The notes: generated from the sequence alone by a model not told the origin. A stretch of DNA of 64,000 nucleotides from Trichobilharzia regenti (GCA_944472135.2 OX235265.1:55005112-55069111); one strand, 5' to 3'; counted from the first letter of the stretch, positions 43,446 to 55,625 are shown. Numbers and translations: made by a program.

Positions 43446-43476
43446 TCGCTGTTGTTTTTGTTGTTATGTTTCAGGG

Positions 43477-44001
43477 TCATATTTCCCTTGTCTTTACCAA
43501 TGGAGCTATGGATTGGAGAGAAATATGTCGACTTTCGGGGGGCTTTGAGATTTTTCTGGGTTTATTCAGTGGCATGTCTAAATCTTCGTCGATATTTTGT
43601 ATGGTTTCATCAGATTTTTGGTTGAAATCCGGTGGTTTTCGGGTGGTGCTGCACTCTGATTGGGTAATTCTGTGTTTTGAGAGCGTTGGTGCGGTGGGGT
43701 CTACGGTATCCATCAAACGGTTTAGTATAATGGCTGCATGCAATGTCATATTATTTACTTCACAGTTAGGCTTATTGTGATAATTATATACGCGTCTATC
43801 TACGACCGCAACCTCCATTAGTTTACAGTTTATGGCTTGCGGTAGGGTGTGCTGGGAGTGGATGAATTTTCTGGAATCTGCCGGTGTTTCGAACTGAAAA
43901 CGAATACAACAACACTTTTCATGTTGGCTATTCTTCAGCCTATAGTACTTCATCTTGCAGTTGGGCATTTTCGCCTCTTTGAGCAAGATCCGCTTTACCA
44001 T
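43477..44001 (-). CDS. Uncharacterised protein within a minus-strand LTR pair
   Basis: A 174-codon frame lying between two minus-oriented copies of the BEL-like LTR (43445 and 45071), so probably part of a short element of about 1.9 kb. The first half is basic and Cys-containing (KMPNCKMKYYRLKNSQHEKC). The rest is rich in Pro, Ser and Lys, with no motif I can name. It is not recognisably Gag, protease, RT or integrase. It could be an element-specific protein, a decayed gag fragment or a chance frame. Confidence 0.4.
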   Translation of the reverse strand: MVKRILLKEAKMPNCKMKYYRLKNSQHEKCCCIRFQFETPADSRKFIHSQHTLPQAINCKLMEVAVVDRRVYNYHNKPNCEVNNMTLHAAIILNRLMDTVDPTAPTLSKHRITQSECSTTRKPPDFNQKSDETIQNIDEDLDMPLNKPRKISKPPESRHISLQSIAPLVKTREI

Positions 44002-44699
44002 TCTACCATTTTATTAATAACTATAATGTTTATTTTCATATAAACATATCAGTTTACATGAAAATGCATGCCATTTTTACAGGAACAATCAAGTATGATA
44101 TAATATCAAATCGTAGATTGTCTACAAGTTAATAATGTTTCAACAGTTAAATATTTGATATATATATATATATAAATACACTCATTTTCTGAACCAGACG
44201 TATAGCTATTGAATTGTACAGTTGTCCTCCAGGTTGAGCGGGAAAATTGACTTCGTTTCGTTTTCAACCCGTTGTCGTAGGCATACAATAACCAACCAAT
44301 ATTGAGGTACGTACAACGTTTACAAGGGATTGAAAGCTGTTTCAGGGAAGTAAAAGTGCTAAGGTGAATCAATAAAGTTCAATGAAATAGGCAAGTGCAA
44401 TGCATTTATGAAGGAAACTCCCTAGGCCGACAACATTCATTTGCAATGTATAATGCTACCCATATATGTCTTACTATCATGATGTCCATTTTTGGTTTTA
44501 ATACATTTATCCTCATGCCGGGTGTTTTTATTTTATACCATTTTGTGCACAACCGTACCCTACAGAGAATAGGAATAGAATGAGTCTAGTGGAATTCATA
44601 AGGAGCCATATAAATTACATTTTGAGCTCATCTCTGGATAACACTTCGAAGTGGTATTCAAAGATTCGACAGTGGACAGCAAGTTAATTTATAAGATGT

Positions 44700-45071
44700 C
44701 CCATAAATCTGTTGTCAGTCACGTCTCAAAAACCGTTAATGCCCAGCTCTTGCTGCACTCAGGCTCACGCTGTTCCTTGAAGTTTCTCAGAAACGCTTAG
44801 TAATAACGGTCGCAAAAACCAAAACACCGATTGGCCACTTGAGAATTCTTTATTGTAACACCAACATATAAAAAATCTCCCGCTAAGGTCTGTGAACAAA
44901 TATTACAATAATGAATCACAAGATTACTTCTGACGGTTTTCTGCTGACTTCTTTCTGAACAGCGACCGATGAGACGATGACTGTCGTATTGATGCCTCCG
45001 CGGAAATACAGGGAAGTTGGTTTTGAGCAAACAACCATGAATTGACCGTTCAATCTTCAACTACATTGACA
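44700..45071 (-). repeat. BEL/Pao-like LTR with leader, minus orientation
   Basis: Inverted counterpart of 40400-40760. It begins at 45071 (TGTCAATGTAGTTG on the minus strand) and has AATAAAGAATTCTCAAG near 44845. Homology continues past the LTR (TTAACGGTTTTTGAGACGTG near 44720), so the two elements share their leader sequence. Confidence 0.7.
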
Positions 45072-46064
45072 TCTGTGCAGAGCGCATGTGGTCGCATCTC
45101 AACGATAGGCTGAGCGAATGGTATATATTTAAAGACAGAAGCATGATCTGTCTAGGCTTTCGTTATTATCTTTTTCAAGATAAAGATCTAAGCCCTCAGA
45201 AAAATCTCGAGCCGTCAAATCGCATATTGCTGTTCCTGCAGAATGGGGCGATTCACCTCAGTGACCACCACCATATCCACTGATCAGCTAGCACCACCCT
45301 CCCTCCTTTTATGATGTTAGGCTCTGAGGCTATGATTATTATGGCTACCGCAAATATATTGCTTGGTACCAGACATGTTCGTACCTCATATTCCATCTCC
45401 CTAGCTTTCTTAATGAGTGCTTCCAATAGGTCTCCACCTACATCTTTATGAACACATCATATATGTATGCATGCGTCCTAATGAACAGATTACTTTACAA
45501 GAAGTAAAAACCTTAAAGAATAAAATGAACAGGTTTTGTGAATAGTGGAGCAAGATTCAGCAGAACAATATAGTTAGGGATCAATGTAGGTAGTATGAAC
45601 TGAAGGTAAGGTCGGTTGGCAGGACTTAGTGTACTAAATTATCATGACAGTCTTATATATAGTAGACATTTGACATTGCAAAGTAACGTGTCTAGACATA
45701 TTATAAAAAGATATTAACACTGAACCAACACAATTTCAGCATTTGGTTAACATTACTGCAGAAGGGTAGTTAGTCTTACAGGGAGCCGTAAAGTAAATCA
45801 ATCTATACATGATAAGAGCATAATCAATGTTATAATTCGTATTATCAAAGAATACATTTGGCTCAATAACTGAGTGTTATAAGGGAAATAAGAGTGGTAA
45901 ACCAAGAGAACATTTGCTGCGTAAATATTTTAATCATTTTAAGTATTTTAATGACAATCTGATTTCAATAATTGAGCATGCATAATTACTAAGTATTATT
46001 ATGTTAGTCTAGGAACTAGTGTACTTTCCGTAGTTAAACATTGAAATGTCATTGTTTCACCACT
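45072..46064. other. Interval without recognisable gene
   Basis: AT-rich, no coding motif and no match elsewhere in the window. Its last part is probably the 3' untranslated region of the CR1-like element that follows on the minus strand. Confidence 0.45.
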
Positions 46065-47689
46065 CTACCAGCAATTGAGATCATTTAGACGGGCTAGGGT
46101 GGACATGTTAACATGTTTTTCTAGGTTCCTTTTGAAACTGTCAGGCCTTTTACAGGATCTAATCTCAGAGGGTAGTTGGTTCCAAAGTTTGCAATGTTTA
46201 ATGGTGAAAAAGTTAGCTCTAGTGGTGAGTTTATGGGTTTTAACCTTGAGAAGGTAGTTATGGTTGCGTAGTCCATACGGTTTAAGCTTAGCCCACGTTA
46301 TGGATGCGTTACTGTTACAGTGCTTTCTTATAACTTTGAATAAGAGAAATAAATTGCGCTTCACTCTCCTTAACCATGAGGGTTCTAAGTCCAGTCGAAT
46401 ACATCTGTCAAGGTATTCTATTTTCTGATCATAGCCTAATATGCGTTTCGTGAGGAATCTTTGGACACTATCAACTTTTTTTCTGTCTGCTGATTTAAAG
46501 CTACTGTATAAGTGGGCACAGTATTCAAGTTTGGGGCGAATACATATCTTATATATAGCTAATCTGGCTTCTGGAGTGTAACAGTTGCGCAGCACAAAGC
46601 CGGTTAGACGTTTACAATCAGATACCACCTTATTTGCATGTTCAGTAAAGGTAAGATCTGAGTATGTCACCCCGAGATCTGTGACTGTGTTCGTGTTTGA
46701 GACAGGGTCACCGTACATGTATAGACACATGCTAGGTTTCCAATGTCCGAAGTATGTTATCCCAGATTTAGCTGGATTGAACGTTAACTGCCACTTTTCA
46801 CACCAGTTGCGTAGACTATTTAGGTCTTGTTGGATTTTACTAGCGATATTCATATCATTATAGTCGAAATCATGGACAACTTTGAGGTCATCTGCAAAGA
46901 GGTATGGCTTGCCATACTTGATTATAGAGACAATATCATTTATGAATAAAATGAATAGGGTAGGGCCAAGAACGCTACCTTGTATCACGCCGCTGGTTAT
47001 TGGTTTGGATGTAGATAAGTGATGGTTGATTTTAACTAACTGTTCTCCTCCTGTAGGAAACGAAGTTATCCACTCGAGTAGCCTTCCGCTTATTCCATAA
47101 GATAGGAGTTTCAATATGAGTCCGTTATGTAGGACCTTATCAAAAGCCTTCCTAACATCTAGAAATAATGTTGCTTCCGAATGACCTTTGTCTACACATT
47201 CAGTAATGTGGCAAGTAATGCACTACCTTCTATTTAGGAAACTGTAGTGGAAATGGGATATCAAGTCATTCGAAAGCAAATACTGAACAATTCGCTTCTT
47301 TACAATCTTTCCCATCGCACGTGAAATTACGGAAGTGATGTTGATGGGTCGGTAATTATCTATGTCCGCTTCCGCAAACTTCTTTTTAATGATATTGGAA
47401 TAAAATTACCTTGAGGGATTTTGAATTGAATCAATTTCACAGGCTCTATGACATCATTAACAGACTATATATTGTCATAGAAGTTTTTAAGGACTTCCTC
47501 TAAGGAGTCATTGGTAAAGTAGGAATCCCAATTAGAGTATCTAATCAAGTCCTGATACAGGTCCCAATCGACATGTGTGTACAATCTTATAGTTGTCCGA
47601 CTAACTTCGTTTCTGTGTATAGTTTCTGGAGAGATATTAAACGAACATGAAACTATTTTATAATCGCTACCTGGGAATTCATGTCCCAT
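46065..47689 (-). pseudogene. CR1-like non-LTR reverse transcriptase
   Basis: Minus strand. The upstream, broken part reads NYRPINITSVISRAMGKIVK and RIVQYLLSNDLISHFHYS (about 47230-47370), then a TAG. It continues as CHITECVDKGHSEATLFLDV and RKAFDKVLHNGLILKLLSYG into a 349-codon open stretch (46065-47114) with GVIQGSVLGPTLFILFINDI and an intact FADD box (YLFADDLKV). The thumb and C-terminal region (VDSVQRFLTKRILGYDQK, then KHCKLWNQLPSEIRS) are typical of CR1/Jockey-group elements. A leading segment at 47465-47689 is the linker before RT. At least two stops and a frame change disable it. No endonuclease is present, so it is 5' truncated. Confidence 0.85.
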
Positions 47690-48649
47690 GGTGCCTCATT
47701 GTCCGGAACGTTGTAGACAATTGCACTCAGTTTTGCGTCAAGTCGTTATGTTACTTCTGTAGTAACAAGTTTAATGAGGTTATCTACCTTACTTACCGAT
47801 TCCCTGTTTTATGTGTCTGTTTTGTGATAGTTTGCTACCTTTCCCTGAGTTCCTTCGTTTTTATTTATGTCCAGAGATGCTGTATTTTGACAGGCGCTTG
47901 TATCTTATTGTTTTACTTTCCAATGCCTTCAAAATACAAAGATGTCTAATGAAAGCAGTCTATCACGATGCAACGATTTTCATCGGCTGAATTCTCCACA
48001 TGAAATGAAAGTGGATGTGCACGATACAGCTAGTTACATAGCCCATAACTGGGAGACGTCTCATCGAGGCCTAGTTTCTTATAAGGAGGGAGAGTGAAAA
48101 CAGCTGACGGGGGATGTGGTAGCGGAGACAATGGGCCTCTGCAGGCGTATGTGTGAACCGCTCATTTCTTTGAGATGGTACTGTTTTTGCTGAAAAATAT
48201 ATGGCATATCTAATTTTTCAAGTAATGCTGCGGTTACCGGAGAGTATTAGGGCATTTAAGCAAACGCGTCAAAATATACGAGTATCATAACACGAAAATT
48301 TATTGATATACCCCTAAATTTTGAACCTACTGAATGTTTTCGTTCATTAAAACGAGCAGATATCAGCAATAAGTAACATTTTCTGATAAAAGTGCAGCGG
48401 AATTAACGCAGTTCAAGAATACAATGCCATTGATAACTTGTGCAACGGAAAAATGTTTGATGCAAAATTCCTCTCAAGGGGTACAGCAACGAATTATGAT
48501 GCTGCAACAAAGCCAATAATGCTTTGCTAATATCAGTAAGTTTGAATGACTTCTACACACTGCAAGCATCCTGAAGGTCAGCGTGTCAAATGTCCAGGTC
48601 TACCTACACTGGACTTCACATTGTCCTTAGAAAACTTTCAGGAACTATG
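47690..48649. other. Interval without recognisable gene
   Basis: No coding or repeat signal I can support. The plus-strand frame at 47647-47949 is hydrophobic and partly antisense to the CR1-like relic. Confidence 0.45.
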
Positions 48650-48892
48650 CGCACTAACCAACACGAAAAACCAGAACACAGATTGATGACTCAAGAACCC
48701 TTTATTCTTGCACCATACAGAGCCAACCATTAGGTTATTGTACACGAAGTTTCTGATAGTATTTCTCCGTCTTCTAACGAACAGCGAGGGATGGAATAAT
48801 GACTGCAGTATCCATGACTCCCGCGAAAAATATGGAGTTGGGTGTGAGCAAACAACCATGAATTGACCGTTCAGTCTTCAACTACATTGACA
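48650..48892 (-). repeat. BEL/Pao-like LTR, solo, minus orientation
   Basis: Starts TGTCAATGTAGTTGAAG on the minus strand at 48892, with AATAAAGGGTTCTTGAG near 48695. More diverged than the 40-45 kb copies. No internal sequence is recognised on either side, so it is probably a recombination-derived solo LTR. Confidence 0.65.
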
Positions 48893-49197
48893 CGGTGCCT
48901 AAGCAAACACTCTTTTGAACTGAAGCACACTGTATGAGTGAGCTATTTCAAACAGATTTCGAATTTTATGTAACCGTTACACAGTTAACTTTGAATTTCG
49001 CTTTCTGCTTACCATATCTTCATCGAAGGTGGATCACTACCTTTTCATTAATTATCGGTTGGCGAAACATTTACAGCTGTTACTTGAAACTTCGGTACAA
49101 AATAAACATGCTAACCAGTACGTTCAACGTTTGCGTCACATTTTAGCTTGATTCGTTATATATTTGTTTTTTTTACTGTGAGACTGGCTGTGGTGAT
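48893..49197. other. Interval without recognisable gene
   Basis: Nothing recognised between two solo LTRs of different families. Confidence 0.4.
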
Positions 49198-49382
49198 TGA
49201 CTATTTCTATCTCTGTATTGTTTAAATACTTACTGTTGATTGTTAATATATTTCTTATATGAATTGAATAAGAATTCCGCCAAATACAAATTCCTGAATT
49301 CCGCCCTCTCTGTGTTTTGGTTGGATTCTTGTAATTCGGTCATCTCGAAATACTAATACTACGATTACAAATAATTACAACA
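49198..49382 (+). repeat. Solo LTR of the mini-element family, plus orientation
   Basis: Starts TGACTATTTCTATCTCTG and follows the 185-bp LTR of the five-unit array along its whole length (for example AATTCCGCCCTCTCTGTG). It has scattered substitutions, a small insertion and an end near ATTACAACA. It is older than the array LTRs. No gag is attached. Confidence 0.8.
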
Positions 49383-51326
49383 CTGGCACAAGTGTTTGCC
49401 AAGTTCCATCTTTGTAACCAGTAACTCCCACTTATTGGTTATGGCATATCATATAAAAAAGTCACGAACTCAGTCAACTGCTAACCTGATGACTGATAGC
49501 ACATATATGCTTGCAACGACGAGCAACACAACTCCCACAAAATATGGAAGTGAGCCACACAACTCGCCAACATGCCGCAAGTGTCGAGCTGTCGCGTCCC
49601 TAACATCTTCTGTGGCTGGAACTGACAGCGAAAATATGCTGACAACTGGTAGTGGCGTAGGTAGAAACGGGACATAAAATCAACTTTGATAAGTCTAAGG
49701 TTCTATAGAAAGGTTTTGGTTCATATAAAGAAAGACTGACTGCAGAAGCCCTGCACATATGGGCGAATCTCAACAGTTTGAACAGACGTGAAGTTCTGAT
49801 GTTAGCTGATGCATGGCAAACCCTGACTAATAAATAAAAACTGGATATGTATCAACAATAAATCATGATTGGTCAAAATTCCCGACTGTCTGCGTCTTCT
49901 TACGGAAAGGCTAACAAAATGTTTTATGACTGTTCACCCACACACACGCACACATACACAAACCATTTCGTACTGCATATACAGATATATTTTAACAAAA
50001 AGAGAATAACGCTGAAATTCAGGGCGAATTTCGATCACAGCTCATACAAATTCCTTTATTATACATGTTGATACCTGTTTCATGACTAATGATTCGATAA
50101 AGTTTTTAATAACAAGACATCTTCCTTTTATATATAAACCTCTGTTATGTTAATGTCGATTAATTTCCCTGAAGAAGTTCGGAGCAGATTGCGGAACGAA
50201 ACGGTTGCATTACTCATTTCAATCTCGCTGAGATTCTATGAATATAATTTTTGACAAATATCTATTTCTCACTCGGCTTCCAATTACTTCGCAACTGGAA
50301 AAAGCATTTCTTCTACTAACTTAGCACCTTGTCTTGACAAGAACCTCTTTGCTACACATTTCTTTATGTCACCAAACTTCGGATACCAAATCCAGCTTCA
50401 ACATTTCGTAAATAGAACGAATAAAGCTGTCTACAGAATAGCTGAAGGCTGAGATGTAGGATGTAAGATGTAGTAAGGCTATGAAAGCATGATGTTCAGA
50501 AAATTTGGCCAGCATATCTGAATTATCAACACAGAAAAGTGACATAAAATCGCATGTCCATGAACTTACAACTCTGAGCTCTCTGACAAAATCTGCAAAC
50601 CCTGGCATACTTGACACGGAATCGGTAACCAGTGTAAAAAACCTATAAACTTCATCATTGCAGAGGTTATCAAAGGACTAGATACTAAACTAAGTGTGAT
50701 AGTATACAATATACCTATTAATGAGTGGTTAAAAGGTTCGAAGTATCTTACCAAGGGCGGCGAAAATACCTAACTCCCAAACAAAGTGTCACAGACTGAA
50801 AAAGTGTCAGCATGACCACTGCTGCCCTATACGCCTTCAGTTTGAAACGCAGACAGAGGCTGAAAACTCACCAATACACAACGTATTCTAAAACAGATTA
50901 CTAGCTAGAAACAAATAAAAGTTGTAACAGATAAGACAGTGATTAAACAGAGTGCTTACAATCACCTCAGTAAAACTAATGGTGAGAAGAGCAAGACACT
51001 TCAAGCAACCAAAGTAGATATGTGGTGAAAGCAGGCTGCTAGCCAACTGGTAGACATTAATCTACGCCAATATCTAGGTCACTAATATTGGCCGTGAGAA
51101 AATATGAACAAGGCTGATTCAACAACCAATCACAGCAAACTTAACGTGGGCAAATATGATTCGCAGATAGATGGCTCCACTTTTCGATGGTTACCCGAAA
51201 CAATCAATCAGAAGCCTGCGTTTGTCTACTTGAATAAGCTATAATAATGTACAGGGAATATATATAAATACTTGTTGATTTCCGTAATAAAACGATCTGT
51301 TGCCGGCCCTTGTCATCTGTTGTTAC
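49383..51326. other. Interval without recognisable gene
   Basis: Low-information sequence. The plus-strand frame at 49396-49677 (93 codons, Thr/Ser-rich) follows the solo LTR but has no family features. A hammerhead-like core at 50169-50202 is listed separately. Confidence 0.45.
50169..50202 (+). ncRNA. Hammerhead-like core (tentative)
   Basis: Plus strand: CTGAAGA, hairpin closed by GTTC/GAAC, then GAAAC. Both invariant core strings of a hammerhead ribozyme are intact and in order. The ACGTT-like continuation resembles PLE 3' ends in this window. I could not identify a strong stem I or a clear cleavage-site strand, so activity is doubtful. Confidence 0.3.
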
Positions 51327-51622
51327 ACTAGTACTCCTATATGTAGTTCACTTGATATTATCAAATATGAACTTGAAAACAATCAGAAAGTATTAGCTAA
51401 ATCTTCATTATCAATAGAAGTTATAAGATGCTTAAAACTTTGTTTAGAATCTGCATATTTTACCTTTAAAGACAAACTATACTGTCAGACAAATGGAGTT
51501 GCAATGGGTTCACCAGCATCTCCAATTGTAGCAAACCTGTATATGAAAGCTCTAGGAAGGAAAGCATTGACAAATCTTAATTGTCATCCTAGAATATGGT
51601 GCAGATATGTATATGACACATT
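51327..51622 (+). pseudogene. PLE reverse transcriptase fragment, third copy
   Basis: Near-identical to the RT palm of the duplicated PLE (29128-29646), but on the plus strand. It runs from TSTPIC through CQTNGVAMGSPASPIVANLY to RYVYDTF, with one residue change (ICSS for ICNS). It shares the YVYD substitution. Cut on the right at 51622 by a gypsy LTR. Confidence 0.88.
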
Positions 51623-52085
51623 TGGGGTGGACCTTTTACTCTGTTAGCGTAGTATCCCAAATTCAAATAGAAAATAAAATACTAAATCAGTTTAGTTACG
51701 GCAAGAATATATTAAAGTTTCGTTACTTGGGTTTACAAAGATCCAAAATCCACAATAAACGTAATAGACTCCAGAGGTGCTGCGGGAAGACTGCTCCAGT
51801 ACTAATTCTCCAATGTTGACGTTGCCGGAGGTCGAGCCAAGTACGTAGGAAGAAACTACGGTGTTCCTGTGAGAATTCGAGATAGAAAGCAGGCGGTTGA
51901 AAATTGATCGACGGCAGTTGAGATGGTGGAGAAGACGGAGAGTCGGAGGCAGAACTATATATTTTTTCAAAACCCGAGGTAAAGTTCAAAGTACAGAGTT
52001 TATGGTTAAAACAAAGTAATGTACAATATGTTCATTTCTTACATAGTAGTAAAAATTGGATAAGTTTATTTTTGAGGACTGCACA
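51623..52085 (-). repeat. Ty3/gypsy-like 3' LTR (463 bp)
   Basis: In element orientation it starts TGTGCAGTCCTC (complement of 52074-52085) and ends CCACCCCA at 51623, a TG...CA unit. AATAAA occurs shortly after the start. Its outer end interrupts the PLE fragment. The boundary is set by where PLE similarity stops. Confidence 0.7.
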
Positions 52086-52102
52086 CGGCTCCCCTTCTAA
52101 GA
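52086..52102 (-). other. Polypurine tract of the gypsy-like element
   Basis: Minus strand TTAGAAGGGGAGCCG directly before the LTR start, the normal place for the plus-strand primer. Confidence 0.6.
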
Positions 52103-52537
52103 GGTCCGGAGGACCATCAGTACTTTCCTCGTGGACGATTGCATGAATACAGGCAATATAAATAGTTGATAATGTTAACAGTAAGGATAACAAAAATAAC
52201 AGTAGCAATAATAAGGATACAAAGTTGGATCAGGATGTATGGAATGCATCCGTATAAAGCTTATCACATGCAAGCATGATTCAGGAATTTAAAAAAATCA
52301 AAACTTGTAATAATTTTAAATAAAAAATTTATGTACATAATAAACCATAACATGTTCGTTAGCATTTGCGAAATTCATATATAAATAGATATATACACAT
52401 ACTTGGTGAACGTGTGTGCTTGCAGTACAGTTAACAAGTAGCAAACAATAATACTAATAAATATTTATGGTTATAATGAAATGAATGTCGACAACAATGG
52501 TAATGAGAAGGATGTCTAAATGAGGTTAACGTTTATG

Positions 52538-53687
52538 TCAGTCAATGAAATGAACATAGCGGGCAGGTTTACAGATCTGCTGTCCACCGCGTGTCTGTAC
52601 AGGGGGAAGTGTGGAGAGCGGGAGAGTTGGAGTTGAAAAGACTTTCTCATTGCTTATTGGTGCAGGCGTTGCTAGTGTTTCATATTCTCTGTCGGTGTAC
52701 GCTGGTTTAAGACGATCAATAGAAACAGCCTCCTGTTTACCATGTCTGTTCAGCGTGAAGTATTTATCGGTGCGTACTAGAAAAGGACCTTCATATGGAT
52801 GTTGTAAACCTTTTCTAATGGCATCGACGCAAACAAATACAAATTTGCAAGTGAGTAGATTCTTGTTAACGTGAGCTTTCTGAAGTGATTGGCCAGGGGC
52901 TACTGGTTGAAGCTGAACCATCTGCTGGGTAAGGCGGTTGGTGAAGTCGGAGATATTTACATCAGTTGAATCATTAGACGGAACTAACTAACCAGGCAAT
53001 GTGAGGGTAGTACCATATACAAGTTGAGCTGGTGTACATCCCAAATCTTCTTTGACAGTTGATCGTATACTGAGAAGAACTAATGGTAGGTGTTCACTCC
53101 ACTTAGATAAGTCAGCTTGTGCCGTTAGGGAGCTTTTCAGTTGTCGATGAAAACGTTCCACCAGACCATTTGCTGCAGGATGATAGGTTGTGCTGGAGAT
53201 ATGGTTCACTCCAAGGAGTCTCGTAAACTCTCGAAACAGAGTTGATTGAAATTGAGCTCCTCGGTCTGTTGTAATAGTTGTTGGTACTCCATAGTTTGAC
53301 GCCCAACGATCTAAGAAAACCAAAGCGGTATTTTCTGCAGATATGTCGTTGAGCGGACAAGCAATAGCCCATCGAGTTAATCGATCAATAGCTGTAGGGA
53401 TATGTGTAAAACCTTTGGATGCTGGTAATGGTCCAATAATATCTATGTGCACGTGTTGGAATCGTCTATCCGGTAAATTGAACTGCTTTGGTGTTGTGAC
53501 GGTATGATGATGTACCTTGCATCTTTGACATTGCAAGAATTGGCGTGCCCACTTCCGAATATCGGAGTTCATCTTGGGCCAAACGAAACGCTCGCTGATT
53601 AACTTGACCGTAGCACGTATACCAGGATGAGACAAGGAATGTAGATGTTCAAACAAAGGTTTGCGACAACTTACTGGAACAAAAGGA
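52538..53687 (-). pseudogene. Ty3/gypsy-like integrase, C-terminal part of pol
   Basis: Integrase inserts element cDNA into the genome. From the ATG at 53656 (the frame is open further upstream, to the junction at 53688): a zinc-binding module with H6/H10 and C43/C46, and the catalytic core with D72 (HIDIIGPLP), D131 (TTDRGAQF) and E167 (NGLVERFHRQL), an intact D,D-35-E. After one TAG at about 52988-52990 the same frame continues with a GPY/F-like module (YEGPFLVRTDKYFTLNRHGK) ending in IDRLKPAYTD. The end of pol, polypurine tract and LTR follow in the expected order. Everything upstream (gag to RNase H) is missing because the second segmental-duplication copy starts at 53689. Confidence 0.88.
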
Positions 53688-55188
53688 CGCGCGGCTGAAG
53701 CCCTATGTTCCTCTAGGAATTAAAGGATATAATAATAATAATATAAATGATAGCATAAAAAGCTAGAATCAATCGGTACGATCAACAGACATTTTAACTA
53801 AGCTCAGTAGATTAATAAAACACTTGGTGTAAACTGATCCCGGTTGTAATGAATTTAAACGGCATGCAAGGTGGAAATTAAAGTATTTGGATGTTGAAAA
53901 AATAATTGACTAGTCAAACAGAATTATAAGGACAACCCATAGATGCATGCGAATGTCCTGATCTCTTTAGCATTTCCTCACGTTTTCCTTTTCTCAGTTT
54001 TTATTGAATACATTCTCATGGGAATTTATTTTCGCTTGTGTAACATTTTTCTTTTACTGTATTACTCCATTTCACTAAGGTCCTGAGGACACAACTGAAA
54101 CTCCTATTTTTTTCAATTTCATTTCAAACCTTGAATTTTCAGTAGTGGTAGTTTAGTTTTTACAGAAAGAGTTTGCTAGCCTCTTCACTTTCCCGAGCTT
54201 TCTGCCCCTAGGTTAGGTTTAGGAGTCAATTGGTCGAGAATCTAACCAGGACCTTTCGCATGTCTGGAGAGTATTCTACCACTAAACTACTTACGCGCAC
54301 TGCCACTACTACTACAACTCATGATAGTAATAATATCATCTTTTCACCTCTTATAACCAACTTAATAGCATAAGTATTTTGGTGTTGCAAGGATATATTC
54401 AATCCAAATATCCTGAATAGGTTCTACATAGCTACTATTGACTTCTGGCCTGTGCTACTGAGAAGATTTGTTAGTAGTATATATAGAAATGTCCATCAGC
54501 ACAAAAATATCAAATAACAAAGACGGAGATTTGATGTCAAGGAGAAGAAATGAACCAGCAATGTGGTAAGTCATGAGAGACACGGACAGAAGACAAAGAA
54601 ACACAGTACGAAGGGCAAAAGTAGCATAATACGGAATATCTGTCCAAATGAAAATTTCAATATATGGTATACGTATTTTCCCTAAGTGTCTATATCTAAT
54701 TGTAAATAAAGATTCCGTTACTGGTTTTCAATGGCGAATAATTATCTATAAATGTGCAGTGTATTCGACAGAATTCTTAACCCTGCACAAGTAATAATGG
54801 AAGTAATCTGATGCTATAAGTCAGACTGTCAGCAGTGTCTTGTATTTGGGATCTATTGTGTGAGATACAAAATTTGGGTCGTCATTGACGTTGAAAAACT
54901 GAAAACTACTGCTGCTTATAAATGTCCAAACCAACTTCAATTTTAACAGTTTGAAAGAATTTTGGCACGGATTAAATGATGCATCCACTCCCTGTGACTT
55001 ATGATCTTCAATGAAACTGTTTTGTATTTCTTTATTACTCCTTTGTCTCACACCTCTGCTCACTGTTTCTATTATGCTTTTCTTGTACTTTCTTCTCTTG
55101 CTTCGCGTGCTACACGGAATGTGGCGACTTGAACTTCCGCACATTTGTGCAAAGTTCTATGTCGAAAATAGATAGATAGATAGATAAT

Positions 55189-55625
55189 AAAAGGTTTTAT
55201 ATTTTCCAATCGACGAAAAAGAAAACGATATTTTTCTACTGACATTTTGCTAATAAGCAGAATTTACAAAATCCCAGCTTATGTGTAACAACTGAATTAT
55301 CGTTCATCAGCAGGGGTTAGTTTTTACGTTGTCAAGTTCTCCAACTGGCAAAGATAACAAAACTATGTGTAGATTGTTGGATTTGATAAGTGCATGAAAT
55401 TATAAAAACAACATTTGCTTACATAGTGAAATTGCTCATCACAATTGTGTTGTTGATTTTGTCACTTCATGGAGAGCGAGGGCTGTTGTAACCAGGTCAA
55501 ATTCTGTCTTAGTCCTATCTAGACAATTTGGAAAGCATTTAATATGAAATAATTTCATATCAAACGTTCTTAGCGATTTCTGAAATCTTTCTGGATTATT
55601 TCAACATTATCAAAATCAATTCTGT
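55189..55625 (-). pseudogene. Degenerate PLE 3' fragment, second copy
   Basis: Counterpart of 21136-21572; no informative differences noticed. Confidence 0.7.

Noticed and set aside
49396..49677. 93-codon protein downstream of the solo LTR
   Set aside because: No gag features or knuckle; the Thr/Ser-rich composition fits a chance frame.
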